Made by a program: the position numbers and the translations under genes. Positions 15,961 to 24,512 of a stretch of 59,148 bases of DNA are shown here, one piece after another. Origin of the DNA: Actinomycetota bacterium (lineage in GTDB: Bacteria > Actinomycetota > Actinomycetes > Actinomycetales > Microbacteriaceae). The notes below the pieces were generated by a model that was not told where the DNA came from, searched no databases, and was given only the letters and a program-made list of their open reading frames with translations. The stretch spans positions 1-59,148 of the forward strand of contig JAAFHT010000006.1 in NCBI GenBank assembly GCA_013297625.1, given 5' to 3'. Position 1 is the stretch's first letter; every line of letters begins with the position of its first letter.

Positions 15961-17421
15961 CTAACTCTTTGGTACGAAGGTGTACTTCGTCGTGAGGTAT
16001 TCGTCAATGCCCTCGAGCGAGCCTTCGCGGCCGATGCCCGACTGCTTGACGCCACCGAAGGGCGCCGCAGCGTTCGAAATGACGCCCGCGTTGAGGCCCA
16101 TCATGCCCGTCTCGAGGCGGTCGATCATGCGCATGCCGCGGCCGAGGTCTTGCGTGTAGACGTAACTGATGAGCCCGTACTCGGTCGCGTTGGCGAGCTC
16201 GACGGCCTCGTCTTCGGTGTCGAAGGGAACGATCGCGAGCACGGGGCCGAAGATCTCTTCTGTCAGCAATCGCGTGCCGGTGGCAACGCCCGTGATGACC
16301 GTGGCCGGGTAGAAGTGGCCGGCGCCATCGGGAATCTGGCCGCCCGTCGTGACGGTGGCCCCGCGCGACACGGCATCCTGAACCAGCTCGTGTGAGCCCT
16401 TCACGGCGTTGTCGTCGACAAGCGGGCCGATCTGTACGCCGTCTTCGGTGCCGCGGCCCATCTTCATGGCGGCGACGCGCTCGGTGACGCGGCGGCTGAA
16501 CTCGTCGGCAACGTCACGCTGAACGAGGATGCGGTTGGCCGCCGTGCAGGCCTGGCCAATGTTGCGGAACTTGGCGAACATGACGCCGTCGATCGCCTTG
16601 TCGAGATCGGCATCGCCGAAGACGACGAAGGGGGCGTTGCCGCCGAGCTCCATCGAGGTACGCAGAATGCCGTCGGCGGCCTGCTTCATGAGCACGCGAC
16701 CCACCTCGGTCGAGCCCGTGAAGCTGAGCTTGCGCAAGCGCGGGTCGGCGATGATCTCGGCCGACAGCGCGCCCGACTTGGCGGTCGTCACGACGTTGAC
16801 CACGCCCTTGGGCAACCCAGCGTCTTCGAGCGTCTTGACGAAGTACATCGTCGTGAGCGGCGTGAGCGCAGCGGGCTTGATGATCGAGGTGCAGCCAGCC
16901 GCGATCGCGGGAGCGATCTTGCGGGTGGCCATGGCGAGCGGGAAGTTCCACGGGGTGATGAGGAACGACGGGCCGACGGGGGCGTGTGACACCACGATGG
17001 TTCCGGTGCCCTCGGGGTTCGAGCCGAAGCGCCCATTGATGCGCACGGCCTCTTCGCTGAACCAGCGCAAGAACTCGGCACCGTAGGTCACTTCACCGCG
17101 CGACTCAGCGAGGGGCTTGCCCATTTCGAGCGTCATGAGCAGAGCGAACTCGTCTGCGCGCTCGATGACGAGCTCCCACGCCTTGCGGAGCAACTCGCCC
17201 CGCACGCGAGGCGCGGTCGCGGCCCAGCTTGCCTGGGCGGCGGCCGCGGCATCCATCGCCTTCTTGGCGTCGGCAACCGAGGCACTCGCAATCTCAGCGA
17301 TCACGTTTCCGTTCGAGGGGTCGCTGACCGTCATGGTCGCGCCACCCTCTGCGTCGACCCACTGGCCGTCGATGTAAAGGCCGCGGGGAACCTTGGCGAG
17401 CAGTTCTGCTTCGGTGATCAT
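15961..17421 (-). CDS. gabD: NAD(P)-dependent succinate-semialdehyde dehydrogenase
   Basis: The product is 486 aa, the normal length. Catalytic Cys292 lies in NIGQACTAANRI, the general base Glu258 in SMELGGNAPF, and the NAD(P)-binding FTGSTEVG motif is intact. It oxidises succinate semialdehyde to succinate, completing GABA catabolism. An AAGGACT ribosome binding site precedes the ATG. It lies 46 nt downstream of gabT on the same strand, so gabT-gabD is likely one operon controlled from the gabT/pucR intergenic region. Confidence 0.92.
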   Translation of the reverse strand: MITEAELLAKVPRGLYIDGQWVDAEGGATMTVSDPSNGNVIAEIASASVADAKKAMDAAAAAQASWAATAPRVRGELLRKAWELVIERADEFALLMTLEMGKPLAESRGEVTYGAEFLRWFSEEAVRINGRFGSNPEGTGTIVVSHAPVGPSFLITPWNFPLAMATRKIAPAIAAGCTSIIKPAALTPLTTMYFVKTLEDAGLPKGVVNVVTTAKSGALSAEIIADPRLRKLSFTGSTEVGRVLMKQAADGILRTSMELGGNAPFVVFGDADLDKAIDGVMFAKFRNIGQACTAANRILVQRDVADEFSRRVTERVAAMKMGRGTEDGVQIGPLVDDNAVKGSHELVQDAVSRGATVTTGGQIPDGAGHFYPATVITGVATGTRLLTEEIFGPVLAIVPFDTEDEAVELANATEYGLISYVYTQDLGRGMRMIDRLETGMMGLNAGVISNAAAPFGGVKQSGIGREGSLEGIDEYLTTKYTFVPKS

Positions 17422-17467
17422 GAGAGTCCTTGAGTGAGTGGTGGCCGTGCTCAGTGAGGTCGCGGGT

Positions 17468-18820
17468 CTAGTTGGCGGCGAGCGCTTCAGCGATGACGCT
17501 GATGCCTTCGCGCAGCAGGTCGTCGCCGATCGAGAGCGGCGGCAGCAAGCGGATGACGTTGCCGTCGGTACCGCACGTGAGCACGATCACGCCGTTGACG
17601 TGGCAGTGCTTGGCGACCTTGCCGGTGAGCGCGGCGTCGGGCTTTCCGTTGGCGTCAACGAGCTCGATCGCCATCATGGCGCCGCGCCCGCGAATGTCGC
17701 CGATGCGGGCATCCGTCGACTGCAGGGCGGTGAGCTCGTGACGGATGATCCCCTCGAGCTCGAGCGCCCGCGCGAGCAGATCGTGCTCGTCGTAGGCCTG
17801 GAGTGCGCCGAGAGCCGCGGCAGTGGCGATGGGGTTGCCGCCGTAGGTGCCGCCGAGGCCGCCCGCGTGCGGAGCATCCATGATCTCGGCCTTGCCGGTG
17901 ACAGCCGCGAGCGGAAGCCCGCCCGCGATGCCCTTGGCGAGCGTGATGAGGTCGGGGACGACACCCTCGTGCTCGCTCGCGAACATCTGGCCCGTGCGCG
18001 CGAAGCCCGTCTGAACTTCGTCGGCGATGAAGACGACGTTGTTGGCGTTGGCCCACTTCTGCAGCGCGGGCAAGAAGCCCTCGGCGGGCACAACAAAGCC
18101 GCCCTCGCCCTGAATGGGCTCGATGATGATGGCCGCGATGCGGTCGACGCCGATCTGGCGGTCCATCATGTGGATCGCGCGCTCGGCCGCCTCAGCGCCA
18201 CTCAAGCCGTCGCGGTAGGGGTAAGACATGGGTGCGCGATACACGTCGGGCGCGAACGGACCGAAGCCCGCCTTGTAGGGCATGGCCTTGGCGGTGAGCG
18301 CCATCGTGAGGTTGGTGCGGCCGTGGTAGCCGTGGTCGAACGCGACAACCGCCGACTTGCCCGTGTAGTAGCGGGCGATCTTGATGGCGTTCTCGACGGC
18401 CTCGGCACCTGAGTTGAAGAGGGCAGTGCGCTTGGCGTGGTCGCCCGGCGTGAGGCGGTTGAGCGCCTCGGCCACCTCGACATAGCCGTCGTAGGGCGTG
18501 ATCGTGAAGCACGTGTGGGTGAAGCGCTGCACCTGCTCGATGACGGCCGCGGTGACATGCGGGTCGGCGTTGCCGACGTTCGTCACGGCGATGCCCGAGC
18601 CGAGGTCGATGAGCGAGTTGCCGTCGACGTCGACGATGACGCCACCGCCGGCAGCAGCCGCGTAGACGGGCATCATGGTGCCGACGCCGGCCGAAACGGC
18701 GGCCTGCTTGCGGGCAATGAGCGCTTCGCTCTTCGGGCCCGGGATGCTCGTCACGAGTCGACGTTCTTGCGGCAGGCTCGGCCCGCCCTGCAGCGTCGGG
18801 GCATCAATGGTCATGCTCAT
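17468..18820 (-). CDS. gabT: 4-aminobutyrate aminotransferase (class III, PLP-dependent)
   Basis: The product is 450 aa. It is a class III aminotransferase with [16 protein letters not shown], the EPIQGEGG segment, [13 protein letters not shown] (the Asp that contacts the PLP nitrogen) and the PLP-lysine in [12 protein letters not shown]. It moves the amino group of GABA to 2-oxoglutarate, giving succinate semialdehyde for the downstream GabD. Start at ATG 18820 (MSMTIDAP) is preferred because a TACTCT -10 box ends 6 nt before it; the open frame runs on to 18934 but crosses the promoter region. The regulator gene is divergent. Confidence 0.92.
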   Translation of the reverse strand: MSMTIDAPTLQGGPSLPQERRLVTSIPGPKSEALIARKQAAVSAGVGTMMPVYAAAAGGGVIVDVDGNSLIDLGSGIAVTNVGNADPHVTAAVIEQVQRFTHTCFTITPYDGYVEVAEALNRLTPGDHAKRTALFNSGAEAVENAIKIARYYTGKSAVVAFDHGYHGRTNLTMALTAKAMPYKAGFGPFAPDVYRAPMSYPYRDGLSGAEAAERAIHMMDRQIGVDRIAAIIIEPIQGEGGFVVPAEGFLPALQKWANANNVVFIADEVQTGFARTGQMFASEHEGVVPDLITLAKGIAGGLPLAAVTGKAEIMDAPHAGGLGGTYGGNPIATAAALGALQAYDEHDLLARALELEGIIRHELTALQSTDARIGDIRGRGAMMAIELVDANGKPDAALTGKVAKHCHVNGVIVLTCGTDGNVIRLLPPLSIGDDLLREGISVIAEALAAN

Positions 18821-18826
18821 TCGGCA

Positions 18827-18832
18827 AGAGTA
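18827..18832 (-). promoter_or_regulatory. -10 box (TACTCT) of the gabT-gabD operon
   Basis: On the reverse strand TACTCT is followed by 6 nt and then the gabT ATG, implying a leaderless transcript. With a 17-nt spacer the -35 region would fall at about 18850-18855, at the edge of the inverted repeat 18852-18874. Confidence 0.5.
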
Positions 18833-18851
18833 CGACCGCGCGGGTCGCCTG

Positions 18852-18874
18852 CGCATGTACGAGCTGTACATGCG
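18852..18874. promoter_or_regulatory. perfect 9-bp inverted repeat, operator candidate for gabT/pucR
   Basis: CGCATGTAC (18852-18860), a 5-nt spacer GAGCT, then GTACATGCG (18866-18874). It is the only perfect long inverted repeat in the gap between the divergent gabT and the PucR-type regulator and overlaps the expected gabT -35 region. A dimeric regulator, most simply the adjacent PucR protein, is the natural candidate ligand. Confidence 0.55.
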
Positions 18875-18926
18875 GGTGCCGCCATCTCGACGCTTCGTAT
18901 AGCGGGGCGATAGTGTTTCGGAGACA

Positions 18927-18943
18927 CTCCCCAATCGAAGGAA
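18927..18943 (+). repeat. CTCCCCAATCGAAGGAA motif (third copy of the 54126/54183 repeat)
   Basis: This 17-nt sequence, which includes the pucR ribosome binding site (GAAGGAA), is identical to the two arms of the inverted repeat in the fbiC-cofC gap at 54126-54183. A 17-nt match 35 kb away is not expected by chance. Confidence 0.7.
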
Positions 18944-18948
18944 GTCCG

Positions 18949-20078
18949 ATGCCCGTCACGCTCGACGCCGTGCTCGCCCGACGCGAGCTCGACTTGCGCG
19001 TTGTCTGGGCCGACGGCGCGGCCCGCGCACGACCGTGGGGTTGGGTGCACTCGAGCGACCTCGTCGACCCCACGCCATTTCTCTCACCGGGCGATGCCCT
19101 GCTCACGACGGGCACGCAGTGGGCGAACGACGACGACATTGCTCCGTGGGTCGCTCGACTCGCGGCCGCTGGCGTGCCCGCCGTCGGCTTTGGCACCGAA
19201 GTGATTCGCGATGGCACACCCGATGCCCTCGCCGAGGCGTGCACCGCACACGGCATCGCCCTGCTCGAAGTGCCCTACCGCACGCCCTTCATTGCCGTTG
19301 CTCGCACGGTCGCTGACCTCGAGACCGAAGAACGCTTCGCCCGCGTGCGCTGGACGCTCGAGACGCAGCGCGCGATCGCCGTCGCCGCCCTGCGACCCAC
19401 GGGCCTCACCGCGGTCGTCGCCGAGCTCGCCCGACGCATCGGCGCCGATGCGGGCATCGTCGACCCGATCGGCAGCGTGCTCGGCAGCACTCCACCAGCG
19501 GCCGTTCTCGACGAAGCGCTCGGCATGCTCACGGCGGGGCGACGCGCTGCCCGCACCCTCGACGACTGGAACCTGCAAACGGTCGGCGCCGCTACGGCCC
19601 TCACGGGCGTGCTCGCGATCGGCCCCGGCTCTGTGCACGACGACGCCGAGCGCGCGGTCATCACGAGCGTCGTCGCTTTGGCGGGCCTCGCGGGCATTGC
19701 CGATCGGGATGCACACGCCGCGTCAGCCGCCGACACCGCCGCGCGCCTCGCGGCCCTGAGGTCGGCCGTGCAGGCGGCACTCGTGGCCAGCGAGCCATCC
19801 CCCGCCGTGGTCGCCGAGCCCCTCGACCCCAGTGATCCGGCTGCGCTCGTGCAGCCCCTGCTCGAGCACGACGCCGCGACCGGCGACGACCTCGTCGGCA
19901 CGCTCGGCACGTGGCTGCGGTGCGATGCAGTGGCCGAGGCGGCGGCGCTGCGGTTGGGCATCCACCGTCACACCGTGCGCGCCTGCGGCGCGCTGCCGAG
20001 TTGCTCGATCGTGACCTCGACGCGTTTCCGGCGCGGGCCGAGGTGTGGGCGGCGCTGCACGCCATCGGTCGGGCGTGA
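18949..20078 (+). pseudogene. PucR-family transcriptional regulator with a frameshift in the C-terminal HTH
   Basis: The first 345 codons encode a PucR-type regulator: an N-terminal PucR domain (LARRELDLRVVWADG...LLTTGTQW), a middle domain and the start of the HTH_30 helix-turn-helix, LGIHRHTVRA. At about 19979-19983 the frame is lost in a GC-alternating stretch. The expected continuation RLRRAAELLDRDLDAF...WAALHAIGRA is present in the next frame and stops at 20078. As written, the original frame runs on through the tRNA-Leu gene to 20244, which is clearly artificial. Either one base is missing in the sequence or the gene is a recent pseudogene. Start ATG 18949 has GAAGGAAG upstream. It is the likely regulator of gabT-gabD. 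Confidence 0.75.
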
Positions 20079-20103
20079 GTCGCTCGCTAGACTGACGGCA
20101 CCA

Positions 20104-20185
20104 GCGGGAGTGGTGAAATTGGCAGACACGCAGGATTTAGGTTCCTGTGCCTTCGGGCGTGAGAGTTCAAGTCTCTCCTTCCGCA
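20104..20185 (+). tRNA. tRNA-Leu, anticodon UAG
   Basis: The acceptor stem GCGGGAG (20104-20110) pairs with CTTCCGC (20178-20184), with one G-U. The anticodon stem CAGGA/TCCTG encloses the loop TTTAGGT with anticodon TAG at 20138-20140, reading CUA. A long variable arm (TGCCTTCGGGCG) marks a class II tRNA, and the T arm is GAGAGTTCAAGTCTCTC. The discriminator is A; the 3' CCA is not encoded. It sits 25 nt after the pucR end and 55 nt before dedA. Confidence 0.95.
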
Positions 20186-20240
20186 CGGAGCGTCGGGGTA
20201 CCCTGAGCGCACTTGTTCTTTCGACCGACGGAGCCGCCCA

Positions 20241-21038
20241 ATGATGCCCATGGACCTCGGACTTTTCGACGTCGAAGCGTGGATCACCGGCGCGGGCCAA
20301 TGGGGCCTCTTGCTCGTGTGCGTCATCGTCTTCGTCGAGACCGGCTTGCTCATCGGGTTCTTGTTGCCCGGCGACACTCTGTTGCTCATCACGGGCATCT
20401 TGACCTTCACCGGCGTGATTCCGCAGCCGATCTGGGTCGTGGTGCTGAGCATCTTCGTGGCCGCCGTTTTGGGTGACCAGTTGGGCTACTACATCGGCCT
20501 CAAGGGCGGGCCGCCCGTCTTCGAACGAAAGTCGGCGGGCTTCTTCAGCAAGAAAAGCGTCGCGCGCACCGAGTACTTCTTTGCCCGCTACGGCGGCTGG
20601 GCCGTGACGATCGCCCGGTTCATCGGTGTCGTGCGCACCATCGCGCCGGTCGCCGCGGGCGTGGGCAAGATGCCCTACCGCAAGTTCTTGTTCTTCAACG
20701 TGCTCGGCGCCTTCTTGTGGGGCGTTGGCCTGCCGCTTATCGGGTGGTGGGCCGCCCACATTCCCGGCGTCGCCGAGGTTGTGACCGAGTACATCGAAGT
20801 CGTCTTCCTCATCGTCATCGGCATGGCCGTGGCGGGCATCGCCTGGCACTTGGGCCACGAGCAGTGGGAAAAGCGCAAAGAGGCCAAGGCCGCGGCCGCG
20901 GGCGAGCCCGTGCCCGAGGTCGAGATCTGGGTTGACGAAGCCGCGCACGAGGGCCGCCACGAAGTCGAGCACCACAAGGCCGGGTACGGCGTTGGCCCGC
21001 ACGACGGCAAGCACGAGAAGAAGGCGCCGGGCGCGTAG
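20241..21038 (+). CDS. DedA-family integral membrane protein
   Basis: The product is 265 aa. It has the DedA/VTT fold: re-entrant segment VETGLLIGFLLPGDTLLLI, the conserved GDQLGYYIG stretch, the family signature ARFIGVVRTIAPVAAGVGKM with its conserved arginines, and two C-terminal helices. DedA proteins are thought to act as flippases or transporters for undecaprenyl phosphate or lipids in the inner membrane. The tail after residue 215 is long, hydrophilic and rich in His, Glu and Lys (HEGRHEVEHHKAGYG), unusual for the family. GGAG lies 8 nt before the start; ATG codons at 20241, 20244 and 20250 are alternatives. Confidence 0.88.
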   Translation: MMPMDLGLFDVEAWITGAGQWGLLLVCVIVFVETGLLIGFLLPGDTLLLITGILTFTGVIPQPIWVVVLSIFVAAVLGDQLGYYIGLKGGPPVFERKSAGFFSKKSVARTEYFFARYGGWAVTIARFIGVVRTIAPVAAGVGKMPYRKFLFFNVLGAFLWGVGLPLIGWWAAHIPGVAEVVTEYIEVVFLIVIGMAVAGIAWHLGHEQWEKRKEAKAAAAGEPVPEVEIWVDEAAHEGRHEVEHHKAGYGVGPHDGKHEKKAPGA

Positions 21039-21095
21039 CCGCTCGGCCGTCGGGCGCTGAAGGGTCGGACTACGGGCGCAATCGCGCTGGGTCGG

Positions 21096-22355
21096 CTAGC
21101 CCCCGAGGGCGAGCAGCACGAGCAGGGTGACGTTGAGCGCGATGAGCAGGCCGGCGCAGACGATGGCGAGGGCCGTCGTGAGCATCCGGTTGACCGATTC
21201 GCCCATGAGAGCGCGGTCGGCCGTGAGCCGCACGAGCGGGATGAGCGCGAACGGAATGCCAAAGCTCAGCACGACCTGACTGAGCACGAGCGCGAGCGTC
21301 GGGTCAACGCCGATAGCCAAGATGGCCAGGGCGGGAATGATCGTGATGGCGCGCCGCACAAACAGCGAGATGCGCACCTTCAGCAGGCCCTTCATGATCT
21401 CGGCGCCCGCGTAAGCGCCGACCGAGGTCGAGGCGAGTCCGCTCGCGAGAAGGGCGATCGCAAACAAAATGGCGACCGTCGGTCCGAGTCCGGCAGCCAG
21501 CGCCGCGAATGCGCCCTCGAGCGAGTCGGTGCCCTCGACGCCCTGCAAGTTTGCAGCGGCGACCAGCAACATGACGACGTTGACCGAGCCGGCGATCGCG
21601 AGCGCAATCGTCACGTCGATCTTGGTGGCGCGCAGAACGGTGGCGCGTTCGGCTCCGGCGGCGACCTGGCCGAAGCGGTCGCGCGTGAGGGCCGAGTGCG
21701 CGTAGATCGCGTGCGGCATGACCGTGGCGCCCAGGATGCTCGCCGCGAGCAACACGCTCTCGGTTCCCTCGAACCGAGGGACCAGACCAGCCGCGGCTGC
21801 CGCGGGGTCGGGCGGGCCGATCACGAGCCCCGCACAGAAGCCGACGACGATCACGAGAATGAGCCCGGTGATGACGCGCTCGAAGATGCGCACGCCGCCG
21901 CGTCGGCTCTGCACGACGAGCAACAGCATCGACACGATGCCCGTAATCACGCCGCCCACGACAAGCGGCAGACCGAAGAGCAAGTACAGCGCCACCGCAC
22001 CGCCGATGACCTCGGCGACGTCGGTCGCCATCGCGACGAGCTCGGCTTGCCCCCAATAGGCGAGCCGAGCGGGGCGTCGGCGAAAACGTTGGCCGAGCGC
22101 CTCGGGCAGGCTGAGCCCCGTCACGATGCCGAGCTTGGCCGAGAGGTACTGGATCAGCCAGGCCATGATGTTGCCCGTCACGACGACCCACACGAGCAAG
22201 TAGCCGAAGAGTGCCCCCGCCGTCATGTTGGCCGCAACGTTGCCCGGGTCGAGGTAGGCCACGCCCGCCACCATCGCTGGCCCGAGCATGGGAACGACGA
22301 TAAGGCCGCTGCGAGCGGCGGTCACGCGGGGGTCACGGGGCTCGGCGTTCGTCAC
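21096..22355 (-). CDS. mntH: Nramp-family Mn2+/H+ symporter
   Basis: The 419-aa protein has about eleven transmembrane segments. The metal-binding DPGN of TM1 is at residues 36-39 (AYLDPGNVAAN) and the TM6 motif is MPHAIYAHSAL, both diagnostic for Nramp/MntH. It imports Mn2+ (or Fe2+) by proton symport. The GTG at 22355 is preceded by a TATCGT -10 box with 6 nt between. It is 39 nt downstream of the DtxR/MntR-type gene on the same strand, with an inverted repeat in the gap that is likely the MntR operator. Confidence 0.92.
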   Translation of the reverse strand: MTNAEPRDPRVTAARSGLIVVPMLGPAMVAGVAYLDPGNVAANMTAGALFGYLLVWVVVTGNIMAWLIQYLSAKLGIVTGLSLPEALGQRFRRRPARLAYWGQAELVAMATDVAEVIGGAVALYLLFGLPLVVGGVITGIVSMLLLVVQSRRGGVRIFERVITGLILVIVVGFCAGLVIGPPDPAAAAAGLVPRFEGTESVLLAASILGATVMPHAIYAHSALTRDRFGQVAAGAERATVLRATKIDVTIALAIAGSVNVVMLLVAAANLQGVEGTDSLEGAFAALAAGLGPTVAILFAIALLASGLASTSVGAYAGAEIMKGLLKVRISLFVRRAITIIPALAILAIGVDPTLALVLSQVVLSFGIPFALIPLVRLTADRALMGESVNRMLTTALAIVCAGLLIALNVTLLVLLALGG

Positions 22356-22361
22356 GCTCCG

Positions 22362-22367
22362 ACGATA
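22362..22367 (-). promoter_or_regulatory. -10 box (TATCGT) of mntH
   Basis: On the reverse strand TATCGT is followed by 6 nt and the mntH GTG, suggesting a leaderless mntH transcript separate from the mntR transcript. Confidence 0.5.
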
Positions 22368-22375
22368 GCACCGAG

Positions 22376-22393
22376 ATTTCGGTGCGCCGAAAT
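22376..22393. promoter_or_regulatory. palindromic operator candidate for MntR upstream of mntH
   Basis: ATTTCGG (22376-22382), spacer TGCG, CCGAAAT (22387-22393): a perfect 7-bp inverted repeat lying just upstream of the mntH -10 box, over the spacer and -35 zone. A second overlapping repeat GCACCGA...TCGGTGC (22368-22384) covers the remaining space. The site is between the MntR-type regulator gene and its obvious target. Confidence 0.6.
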
Positions 22394-22394
22394 T

Positions 22395-23099
22395 TCAATA
22401 TTCGGGGCGCGGTTCGAGCCAGACCGAACCCGCGACGGCCGGCGAGACGACGACCTCCGTGCCCGCGCGACGCAGCAGAGCAACCCCGGCACCGCCCTCC
22501 GGCGACTCCCCCACCCACACCGGCTCGTCGAGCGCGATGCCGAGCTGGTCGAGCACGCGCAACACATCGGGGTCGCGGTCGCTAATGCGCACAACCCGGC
22601 CCGCGAAACCGAAGGGGGCGTGGTCGAGGCGCACGGCATCCGGCCGGCGAAGCGAGCCGTCAGCGGCGGGGATGATGTCGCCGTGCGGGTCGCGCTGTGG
22701 ATGCCCGAGCTCGACATCGATCGCATCGAGCAGTCGATCGCTCAGCGCGTGTTCGAGCACCTCGGCCTCATCGTGCACTTCGTCCCAGCCGTAGCCGTGC
22801 ACGCGCACGAGCCAGGTTTCGATGAGCCGGTGCCGGCGCAGCATCGCGAGCGCGCGTTGCTCACCCGCGAGCGTGAGCGTGATGGGGCCATAGGGCCGGT
22901 GATCGACGAGCCCAGCCGCGTGCAGCTTCTTGACCATTTCGGTAACACTCGAGGGAGCGAGGCCGAGTCGGGTGGCGAGCTGGTTGGGCGTGATGGGGTC
23001 GGGCTGCCACTCGGTGTGCGAGTAGATCGTCTTGAGGTAGTCGTCGGCGGCATCGACCGTGGTGCGAGGCACCGTGCGGGCGAGGGGCGGGGTCGACAT
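22395..23099 (-). CDS. mntR: DtxR/MntR-family metal-dependent transcriptional regulator
   Basis: The product is 234 aa. The N-terminal winged helix is typical of DtxR/MntR (DYLKTIYSHTEW, ITPNQLATRLGLAPSSVTEMVKKLHAAGLV). The dimerisation domain carries metal ligands in the WDEVHDEAEVLEHALSDRLL stretch, and a C-terminal SH3-like/FeoA-type domain follows (RVVRISDRDPDVLRVLDQLG). Next to mntH it is almost certainly the manganese sensor MntR, although an iron role cannot be excluded by sequence alone. A TAGGCT -10 box ends 6 nt before the ATG, and a 7-bp inverted repeat overlaps that box. Confidence 0.88.
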   Translation of the reverse strand: MSTPPLARTVPRTTVDAADDYLKTIYSHTEWQPDPITPNQLATRLGLAPSSVTEMVKKLHAAGLVDHRPYGPITLTLAGEQRALAMLRRHRLIETWLVRVHGYGWDEVHDEAEVLEHALSDRLLDAIDVELGHPQRDPHGDIIPAADGSLRRPDAVRLDHAPFGFAGRVVRISDRDPDVLRVLDQLGIALDEPVWVGESPEGGAGVALLRRAGTEVVVSPAVAGSVWLEPRPEY

Positions 23100-23104
23100 G
23101 GCTC

Positions 23105-23121
23105 CAGCCTATGAGGCTGGG
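23105..23121. promoter_or_regulatory. mntR promoter: TAGGCT -10 box overlapped by an inverted repeat
   Basis: The reverse-strand TAGGCT (23106-23111) ends 6 nt before the mntR ATG. It lies inside CCAGCCT-ATG-AGGCTGG (23105-23121), a perfect 7-bp inverted repeat. This could be an autoregulatory site, or a hairpin ending the rdgB transcript. Confidence 0.45.
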
Positions 23122-23140
23122 CCGGAGAACGCGGGACGGT

Positions 23141-23746
23141 CTAGCTCGCGCCGTACCGCTCAGCGAGCACGCGAGAGAGCGCCGCGAACGCACGGCCGCG
23201 GTGACTGATCGCGTTCTTCTCGTCAGCGCTGATCTCGGCGCTCGTGACGCTCAAGCCCTCGGGAATGAAGATGGGGTCGTAGCCGAAGCCGCCGACTCCC
23301 GCGGGTTCGAGTGCGATCGCGCCGGGCCACACGCCGAGCTCGACGTGCTCGAAGGCGACGCCGTTCTCGTCGACCTCGAGTGGGTCAACGAGGGCTGCCG
23401 CGCACGTGAACTGCGCGGCACGATTCGACTCGGTGCCGAGGTTCTCAAGCACGAGGTGCAGGTTGGCCGTGTCGTCCCGGCGACCTGAGTAGTGCGCGCT
23501 GTCGACGCCGGGGGCGCCGGCGAGGGCATCCACACTCACGCCCGAATCGTCGGCAATGGCCGGCAGGCCCGTGTGACCCGCGGCGGCGCGCGCCTTGATG
23601 AGCGCGTTCTCGGCGAACGTACCGCCGTCTTCGACCGGCGCGGGGCCGTCGTAGGGCAAGAGTTCGAGGGCCGGCAGGGCGACCGACAGGATGCGCTGCA
23701 ACTCCGCGACCTTGTGCGCGTTGTGCGTCGCGACGACGACCCGCAC
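23141..23746 (-). CDS. rdgB: non-canonical purine NTP pyrophosphatase (Ham1/RdgB)
   Basis: The product is 201 aa, normal for the family. The N-terminal VVVATHNAHKVAELQRIL motif, ADDSGVSVDALAGAPGVDSAHY and GFGYDPIFIPEG with SHRGRAF near the end are all RdgB hallmarks. It hydrolyses dITP, ITP and XTP to monophosphates, keeping deaminated purines out of DNA. The GTG at 23746 lies 4 nt after the rph stop; the longer frame to 23851 overlaps rph and is rejected. Third gene of the murI-rph-rdgB operon. Confidence 0.93.
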   Translation of the reverse strand: MRVVVATHNAHKVAELQRILSVALPALELLPYDGPAPVEDGGTFAENALIKARAAAGHTGLPAIADDSGVSVDALAGAPGVDSAHYSGRRDDTANLHLVLENLGTESNRAAQFTCAAALVDPLEVDENGVAFEHVELGVWPGAIALEPAGVGGFGYDPIFIPEGLSVTSAEISADEKNAISHRGRAFAALSRVLAERYGAS

Positions 23747-23750
23747 GCGG

Positions 23751-24512
23751 TTAGGCCCCGAGCACAGCACGCTGCTGCCCCGCCAAGTCGACACAACCCG
23801 CGAGCGCGAGATCGAGCAGTGCGTTGAGCTCGGCGCGGTCGAAGGGAGCACCCTCGGCCGTGCCCTGCACCTCGACGAATTGGCCCGAGCCCGTGACGAC
23901 GACGTTCATGTCGGTCTCGGCGCGCACGTCTTCGACGTAGGCCAAGTCGAGCAACGGAACACCGTCGATGATGCCCACGCTCACGGCACTCACCGAGTCT
24001 TTGAGGGCCACGGCCTTCTTTGCGATGAAGCCTTGCGCGCGACCCCACTCGATGGCGTCGGCGAGCGCGACGTAGGCACCCGTGATCGCCGCCGTGCGCG
24101 TGCCGCCGTCGGCCTGCAGCACGTCACAGTCGATCACGATCGTGTTCTCGCCGAGAGCCTTCATGTCGACGACGGCCCGCAGGCTGCGGCCAATGAGGCG
24201 CGAGATCTCGTGCGTGCGTCCGCCGACCTTGCCCTTGACGGCCTCGCGGTCCATGCGGTCGTTCGTCGAGCGCGGCAGCATGCCGTATTCAGCCGTGACC
24301 CAGCCCTTGCCTTTGCCAGTCAGCCAGCGCGGCACACCGTTGGTGAAGCTCGCCGTGCACAGCACCTTGGTGTTGCCGAAGCTGATGAGGGCGCTGCCCT
24401 CGGCCTGCGCGCTCCAGCCGCGTTCGATCGTGATGGTGCGCAACTGGTCGGCCGAGCGGCCGTCGGCTCGCTTCGTCGAGCCGAGGCCCGTGGATTCGGC
24501 GATCGTGGTCAT
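23751..24512 (-). CDS. rph: ribonuclease PH
   Basis: The 253-aa phosphorolytic 3'-5' exoribonuclease has the full family sequence: [19 protein letters not shown] at the N-terminus, [13 protein letters not shown]-like ([17 protein letters not shown]), [20 protein letters not shown] and [17 protein letters not shown] at the C-terminus. It trims tRNA 3' ends with phosphate. The ATG overlaps the murI stop (ATGA at 24509-24512), so translation is coupled. Confidence 0.95.
   Translation of the reverse strand: MTTIAESTGLGSTKRADGRSADQLRTITIERGWSAQAEGSALISFGNTKVLCTASFTNGVPRWLTGKGKGWVTAEYGMLPRSTNDRMDREAVKGKVGGRTHEISRLIGRSLRAVVDMKALGENTIVIDCDVLQADGGTRTAAITGAYVALADAIEWGRAQGFIAKKAVALKDSVSAVSVGIIDGVPLLDLAYVEDVRAETDMNVVVTGSGQFVEVQGTAEGAPFDRAELNALLDLALAGCVDLAGQQRAVLGA

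Noticed and set aside
20079-20244. Read-through C-terminus of the PucR-type frame into the tRNA-Leu gene
   Set aside because: The sequence is a frame error; it translates the tRNA and has no HTH continuation, while the proper C-terminus is present in the adjacent frame.
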